In this document: positions 58,831 to 64,000 of the stretch, piece after piece | Position numbering within the stretch: position 1 is the stretch's first letter | Layout: each line of letters begins with the position of its first letter | Source of the DNA: Zanthoxylum bungeanum | Lineage: Eukaryota > Streptophyta > Magnoliopsida > Sapindales > Rutaceae | Assembly: GCA_019454045.1 (NCBI GenBank) | Contig: SKCR01025341.1 | Location: 186,001 to 250,000 of the forward strand | DNA length: 64,000 nucleotides | Direction of reading: 5' to 3' | Position numbers and translations under genes: made by a program | Notes under the pieces: generated by a model | Told to the model about the DNA's origin: nothing | Seen by the model: the letters and a program-made list of their open reading frames with translations, nothing else | Databases searched by the model: none

Positions 58831-60150
58831 AGTTTTCAGTTTTCAGACTTACAGTACACAGTTTTCAGATTTTCATTATAGAGTTTTCAGATCTTCAATA
58901 TGTATTTTCAAAAGTTAAATTTCAGTAATCAGTTTTCAGAAAACAGGTTTTAGAAATAGTTTACAGAAACCAGAGGTTTTAAGCATGTTTTCAGAAAAAA
59001 GAGATTTTATTGAGAAACTTTCAGATTTTCATAAAAGAGTTTTGAGAAAGCAGTTTTTTCAGAAAAGGTTTTCAGAAAGTATTTTCTAAAAAGTATGGCA
59101 TAATTAAAGTTCATTGCAGCTTATAGGTTATGCATATAAATCATACTTTATGGTTAATGTACGAGATGCATATAGTTGACATTGGAGTATGATAACATGA
59201 TTATATTTATGTGATTATGATTGATGCCTGTGTGTATTATATGTTTACATAGAAGGAACAGTTTGTAAGATACTAGCGTGTGATCATATGGTTAATATTA
59301 ATTTGCTGGATGTTTAATAGAAAGATTATTTTATAATCCGATTTGATGATATTTCAAAGAAATAAAAGAAAGATAAGTATGATAAGTAACCAATCTAGAA
59401 TAGCAAAAGAGTAAGTAGGTAAGTAATAAGATAACAGAATAGTGCAGCAGAAGCGTAATGGAATTTATTTTGATGATTAGAGATATGGGAACTTAATAAG
59501 TATAATATGGATGTTGATCGTAAATAAGAAACAGAGCTTAAAATTCACGTATGGATAGTTAGAGAGACTAGTAACTAGTAATGAGTTTATAAATGGATAA
59601 GGAATCAGAAAAATAAATCAGACTGTGATATAAGTGCATAATCACAAAAAGTTCAGATTATATAAAATGGAATTCAGACCTTGCTTGTGTTTGATGCTCA
59701 AGGAATGAGCATAGTTACTTACTGAGTCTTATGACTCACACCACTACAGTGTTTGAGTTTTGCAGGTTGGTGACCTGATCGGTCGACCACAGACACCAAA
59801 GCTTGAGAAGCCGGATAGCAGCGTTGCAGTCAGCCAGTCACCAGGTCTTGGGAGTATAAGAGTCAAGTTGTTTATAAGTTTAGTTGAATAAGTTTAAAGT
59901 TTGTAAAAAATTTTATTTATACGCATTTTGGGCATGGAGCCCAGTTGTATTGTATCTTGAGTTATTTATTTTAGTGATATGATATGCGTTGGGCCCTATA
60001 TGTTGTATTGAGATGCTGGACTTTGATCCAGGTTGCATGATTTTTAGCAAAGGTCATGCCGAAATTTCATCAGATTCAGAGGCTTATGGAGTCAGGATTA
60101 GCCTGTCTCCTGCCTGTAGCATCCTGGCTTAGGCGGGATGTTACAGACAT

Positions 60151-60494
60151 ATCATTAATCCATTAATTAAATTTTGTCTTGATTTAATTAGATTAAATCA
60201 AAGTAGTAGGCAAATGTGATTAGTCACACCTAATTATATATATTTGGACAAATTAGATTAAGCTCATATACAAGTTGATTAGAACTTTTATTAATTAAAA
60301 ATTACTTAAGTTTTTCTATAAAAGTCAAGCTTGGGCAAAGTTTTAATCAAGCTTGAGAAAGCTAAGACGAGCAATTCCTAGAGAAGTTAGCCTAAGAAAA
60401 AGAAGTATTTAAAGAAGATTTGGAAGTTCTCTACAACATTTCAACAAGGAAAAGATGATTGGATCTTGGAACCAAGCTTGCTAGCTTTGGGAAT
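60151..60494 (+). repeat. CopC-family LTR, second partial copy, right part
   Basis: Continues after the solo LTR (atcattaatccattaattaa, caagttgattagaacttt, caagcttgctagctttggga). It ends where LtrF starts, inside the counterpart of 45985. Confidence 0.8.
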
Positions 60495-61806
60495 TGACAC
60501 GCTCACAAAGTGGTTCTTTACTTCCAAGTATAAGAGTGTCGAAATAAAAAAAATAACTCGGTAAGTCTGGGGTCGATCCGCAGGGAATAGATTTAGTAAA
60601 ATAAAATAACAATTTGAGTAAAAATAAAAAGACTTGATTTGTTTGAAGCGATTGGAAAATTTTAAATTGGATTGCAACAATAAAATAAAATACTAGGGGT
60701 TAGGGGATTCACCTTTAATATTTCAAATTTAGAAATCTCACTTTTTATAATATATAAATTGTCATTATTACCCAATTAATTTATTTCAGGAATTAATTAT
60801 GCCTAAACATATAAAATCAGTCATAAAGGCGGTGATAACTTTTGTTTATAACAAGTCTAGTTAGGTACTCAATTATGCTAAAAAAATAAAACTAGCCATA
60901 TAGGCGGTAACAAAGTTTGTCAATAATTAGTCAAGGATCTCACTTTGAGGTTCTGGGTTCGAATCCAGGGGGTGCACTTCTTGTAAGAGCCTGGGACAGC
61001 CGGTGGTTTTACCTGCGCCGCGGCCCAGAATGAGTGGTTTGGTGGCGGGGTTTCCATCGTTTCCAAAAAAAAAAAAAAAGTTTGTCAATAATTAATCTTG
61101 TTTTAAATTTAAAACTAATAATTAGATTACAATTTATATATTATAATATAAGTGAGATTAATATATATTTTCATATTAAAAGCTTCACCATGTACCCAAA
61201 CAAAAAGAAATTAGCTACTCATAATTTGATTAAAAACACACATAATTTTATTACTAAAAGAAAAATAAATTACAAGAAATTTTTTAAAAAATAAAACACA
61301 TAAGAGTTATAAATCCATAAATTTTCAGAGAAAACTATGGAATCCAGAGAGAAGAACATGAGGTGCAGAGCACCTTTATTTATAGAGGTGTTTGCACCTC
61401 CATCGCTTGCAATTTTGCAAGCTTTATCCACCATTTTCTCCATCCCATATGAAAATCGTATATTGTCATTTTTTCTTTAATTGGATTTTAATATTTACAT
61501 ATAACACTTTGGATTTTTCATCCATTTCGGTCTTGAAAACTATAGAACTAGAAAAACTTGTCAACAATAAAGTTGTAGATCTTTGAGTCTTCTTTCATCT
61601 GGAACTAGAATCACTTCAATTCGATATCTGAGTAAAAAGTATTTCTCCTACATAAGAAATAAAAATCACAATAAAAATATATAAAATATAAAATATAAAA
61701 TTAATTATTATTTTATAAATATGTTAAATTAAGGGGATTAATAAAACTATAAGTGTAAAATGATTAATTTTTCTTTTAATAAATTTACACTTTTTAGTGT
61801 TCATCA
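60495..61806 (-). repeat. LtrF LTR (3' LTR of a minus-oriented element)
   Basis: Starts TGACACGCTCACAAAG and ends GTGTTCATCA on the plus strand, with ggtcgatccgcagggaa near 60570, a phrase common in plant LTRs. A PPT follows on the right, so the body extends rightwards and the element is minus-oriented. It hosts a SINE; without it the LTR is about 1.15 kb. The second LTR and TSD partner lie outside the window. ORFs here are chance. Confidence 0.75.
60933..61078 (+). mobile_element. 5'-truncated tRNA-derived SINE
   Basis: About 146 bp ending in a 15-base poly-A (61065-61079), flanked by a 19-bp direct repeat with one mismatch (agtttgtcaataattag/atc; 60914-60932 and 61079-61097). A perfect pol III B box, GGTTCGAATCC, lies at 60956-60966. 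No A box is seen upstream, so the head is truncated. The body (gcgccgcggcccagaatg, ggtggcggggtttcc) is GC-rich against AT-rich surroundings. Confidence 0.85.
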
Positions 61807-61820
61807 CACCCCCAACCAGC
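61807..61820 (-). promoter_or_regulatory. LtrF polypurine tract
   Basis: The minus strand reads GCTGGTTGGGGGTG directly before the LTR start TGATGAACAC. Confidence 0.75.
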
Positions 61821-63194
61821 TTATTACTAGTCTATAGTAATTTAAGTGAAAAAATACTTTAAATGATAAATTCTTATCCAAATTAATAATTATTTTCTTT
61901 CTTTCTAAATGATCAAATAAGTAAATTCTCTTGCACTTTTTACCATTCTTCCATACACACATAAAACAAGGTATCAACCAATTAATTGTGCTCACAATAT
62001 TCACAGGTCTTATTGAAAAGAGAGTAATATTTTTGTCCTAAAACTATATTCGAGTTCACACCTTTTGGCAACGAGAGTTTATTTATAAATACAATTTGTT
62101 ATTTTAATTATAACACATATTCAATCCTTGTAACGTGTTTTGGACCAGTGACTCTCATACCAGTTGGCTTTAGGGCACTAGGTATTAAGACACCCCTACT
62201 GACTTAATTGCTCGGATTTCAGATATTAAAAGGAAAAAGTGTCTGATTTTCTTAAGCTTTCTCCTTAACCCATGTAACGAGCTTTGAGACAGTGACTCAC
62301 AGACCAGTTGTCCTTAGGGCACTAAGTGTTAAAACACCCATACAGACTTAATTGCTCGAGTTAGATAGGCCACGAAATCGAACTTATTCACACACTTTTT
62401 TAACTCAATCTCTCCTGTTTACTGCTTACTGAGGCAAGATGTCCAGTTACTAAGTAAAAGCTTGATTATTATTTTTTTTTAACTCAAGCTCTACCGTTTT
62501 ATGCGAACAATCACTCCTTGCTGAGGCAAGATGTCCGGTTAGTAAGCAAAAAGCATGGTTAGTTTTTTCAATAAAAACACAAATTCCACTGCCTTTAGGT
62601 GCTACCTCCAACAAACTAGAGAACTGAATATTACAAAATTTTCACTTACAATCCATGATCATATGTTACCGTATATGTTGATAATACCTGTCAAATGAGC
62701 TTATGAAAATAAATTTAATCAATATTATGGAGAATTCACAAATTTAAATGATTTAAAAAGAAATGAATAAAAATAACTTGTTACAAATTATTCTGAGATG
62801 CGTCTCAAGAGCGAAAACTCCCTACACAGCCACCTCTGAACAATTCTACTTGGTTAGTTAAAAATTTATTAATAGTTTGTGTGTAGTTTTCTTTTTTGAA
62901 AAACACGAAAGAAAATCAATACAAAATATTTTTTTACACACAAAATAACAACAAGGTAAATAAAAATTATTTTTTTTTACAGAAGACATCAACACAAAAA
63001 TATATTTTTTTTTAAACGAAAAAAACAGCAACGAAACATAAAAATGAAAACTATCTAGTCAATTATCCCCTCCCCCAACCAATTTGAGACATTGTCCCCA
63101 ATGTCTGAAAAAAAAAAGAAGTAGAGTTTAGAAGATATCACCTGATTAGTGTGGAACTGACAATTAAATCTATGACTATTTAAAAGGAAAATAA
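61821..63194 (-). other. LtrF 3' untranslated region with repeats
   Basis: Non-coding. Two units of about 144 bp start near 62127 and 62271 (cagtgact, accagttg, ttagggcacta, acttaattgctcg). Two shorter units at about 62381-62465 and 62466-62552 share gctgaggcaagatgtcc / ttactgaggcaagatgtcc. At 63063-63105 the minus strand has the inverted repeat AGACATTG/CAATGTCT around a gggga loop region, followed by GGTTGGGGGAGGGG. I recall such attggggacaatgt-type motifs from the region downstream of the last ORF in plant Ty3/gypsy elements. Confidence 0.7.
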
Positions 63195-63934
63195 TTACAG
63201 ATTAAGATTCAAGTACATTGTACGCTTCTTGCCACGATTGTCACCGGACCAGTTCAACTTGGAAAAAATAGGGTATATTTTTGGTTCATAAGCTAAGAAG
63301 TGGTCAAATAATTCATCATATTTTCTTACAGTTAAGACGATATCTTTTACCGATTTTGAAATGAACCATGTCTTTTGGCATCCTCAAGAAATACAAAAAA
63401 AAAATTCGAAAAATGATCAATATTAAGTAGTCCAATGGGTTTTTGGTAAATGTTCAAGTTCGACCAAGACGCAACTATGAATATCTCTTCCAACGTGCCC
63501 AGCCCACCTAGTAAAACAATAAAAGCGTCAGCATGATTGTTCATTTCAATAAGTCTTTCAGAAATACCTGAGACAATGCATTCTTCTCCATTTGATTTTC
63601 CAATGAGGTTTTCATCTGCCAAAGATTTTGGAATGATCCCCAAAACTTGATTGTCACCTTCTTACACGGCTTTTAAAACACATCCCATCAATCCAAGATT
63701 TCCACCGCCATATACTAAATGCATGTTTCTTTCCGCCATAACTCTACCCAATTGTTTTACAGCCTCAACAAATTCTGGTTTAGTTCCTGATATAGTTCCA
63801 TAATAGACACAGATATTAGTGACTCGTCGTCTTGAAGTTTTCTCTATTTTTGCATCTCTCTTATCTATATGTGTCGAAGAGAGAAATGATGAGCTGGATT
63901 TATAGATCTTGAAAAAGGGTGAGTAATAAATACA
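63195..63934 (-). pseudogene. LOG-like cytokinin riboside 5'-monophosphate phosphoribohydrolase, broken, inside LtrF
   Basis: LOG enzymes release active cytokinin base from the riboside monophosphate in the cytosol. The minus-strand frame shows the family from end to end: RRRVTNICVYYGTISG, HLVYGGGNLGLMG (nucleotide-binding glycine loop), VLGIIPKSLADE, ISERLIEMNNHADAFIV, LGGLGTLEE (family PGGxGTxxE; Pro is Leu, the catalytic Glu and the upstream Arg are kept), SWSNLNIYQKPIGLLNID, then FISKSVKDIVLTVRKYDEL and a C-terminus ending at a stop at 63195-63197. Damage: an in-frame TAA at 63662-63664, and a 1-base deletion near 63360 that shifts the last 55 or so residues. No start codon is in place; the frame is open to 63934, where another stop lies. 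There is no intron where host LOG genes have several. It has the same orientation as LtrF, upstream of its PPT. Captured host gene is my inference; a fragment of a host locus is less likely. Confidence 0.85.
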
Positions 63935-64000
63935 TTAGTACCTGCAAAATGACAATTATCAGATGTATAGTAAAATAGATCGTGCAAGTCAAAAAATTTA
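63935..64000 (-). other. Upstream of the LOG-like frame; unresolved
   Basis: The minus strand has ttttgcag at about 63942-63949, which looks like a 3' splice acceptor, just before the in-frame stop (63935-63937). The window ends too soon to tell whether a spliced upstream exon, or the element's own gag-pol, lies further on. Confidence 0.35.

Larger units (their letters stand above)
56960..60145 (+). mobile_element. 3.2-kb solo LTR, Ty3-like
   Basis: TGTAACATCCCGAATT...GGCGGGATGTTACA with a perfect TSD gacat (56955-56959 and 60146-60150). No PBS, PPT or interior, hence a solo LTR. The last part (taggcgggatgttaca, gcctgtagcatcctgg, cagaggcttatggag) matches GypG LTR ends. A candidate TATA box is at 57044-57050, followed by a CA-repeat (57145-57160) and a long purine-rich leader-like tract. 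Two hairpins at 58762-58826 and a ttttcag-rich tract (58830-59090) occur in the same order as in the LARD LTRs. Confidence 0.9.

Noticed and set aside
60933..61078. tRNA gene suggested by GGTTCGAATCC
   Set aside because: No A box, no cloverleaf, a poly-A tail and target duplications; it is a SINE remnant.
63195..63934. Functional host LOG gene
   Set aside because: An in-frame stop, a 1-base deletion, no start codon and no introns, within retrotransposon sequence; annotated as a pseudogene.

Overview
The window is plant nuclear DNA, almost certainly from a flowering plant with a large repeat-rich genome. I find no intact host gene, rRNA, tRNA gene or CRISPR. Nearly every base can be assigned to LTR retrotransposons inserted into one another. 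Boundaries come from TG...CA ends, primer-binding sites (PBS), polypurine tracts (PPT) and 5-bp target-site duplications (TSDs) that I matched by eye. I cannot name the species.

Layout. (1) 1-17415 is a minus-oriented Ty3-like element with no recognisable protein domains (LARD1; left end outside the window). It is interrupted by a minus-oriented Ty1/copia element (CopA, 2416-13844), whose RNase H region is split by a solo LTR (5143-7855). (2) 17416-18230 and 45743-46780 are two parts of the 5' LTR of a plus-oriented copia element (CopC). Between them lies a CopA-like solo LTR (18231-20513 plus 45660-45742). That solo LTR is split by a second minus-oriented LARD (LARD2, 20514-45659). LARD2 carries a plus-oriented copia element in its 3' LTR (CopB, 21230-31109) and, in its internal region, a minus-oriented non-autonomous Tat/Ogre-like element packed with tandem repeats (TatD, 34697-41512). 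(3) 46781-53732 is the decayed coding region of CopC, cut by a small non-autonomous Ty3-like element (GypG, 50210-53308). (4) 53733-60494 is a rearranged CopC 3' end with two partial LTRs and an RNase H scrap, plus a 3.2-kb solo LTR (56960-60145). (5) 60495-64000 is the LTR and 3' region of another minus-oriented element (LtrF) with a truncated SINE in its LTR. LtrF contains an intronless, broken copy of a LOG-type cytokinin-activating enzyme gene (63195-63934).

Nesting gives an order of events: CopC is oldest, then the CopA-like solo LTR, then LARD2, then CopB and TatD. Separately, LARD1 came before CopA, which came before the solo Tat LTR. TatD has the most similar LTRs (about 2 percent different by hand count). 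All copia polyproteins carry stops, frameshifts, deletions or altered catalytic residues.

The most noteworthy observations are: the LOG-like gene inside a retrotransposon; tandem hairpins in the LARD LTRs whose arms differ but stay self-complementary around a TACGTA loop, with a parallel structure in the 3.2-kb solo LTR; the three minisatellites of TatD, one with a 180-bp higher-order repeat and no stop in any sense frame; and repeated leader motifs between PBS and gag in all three copia elements.
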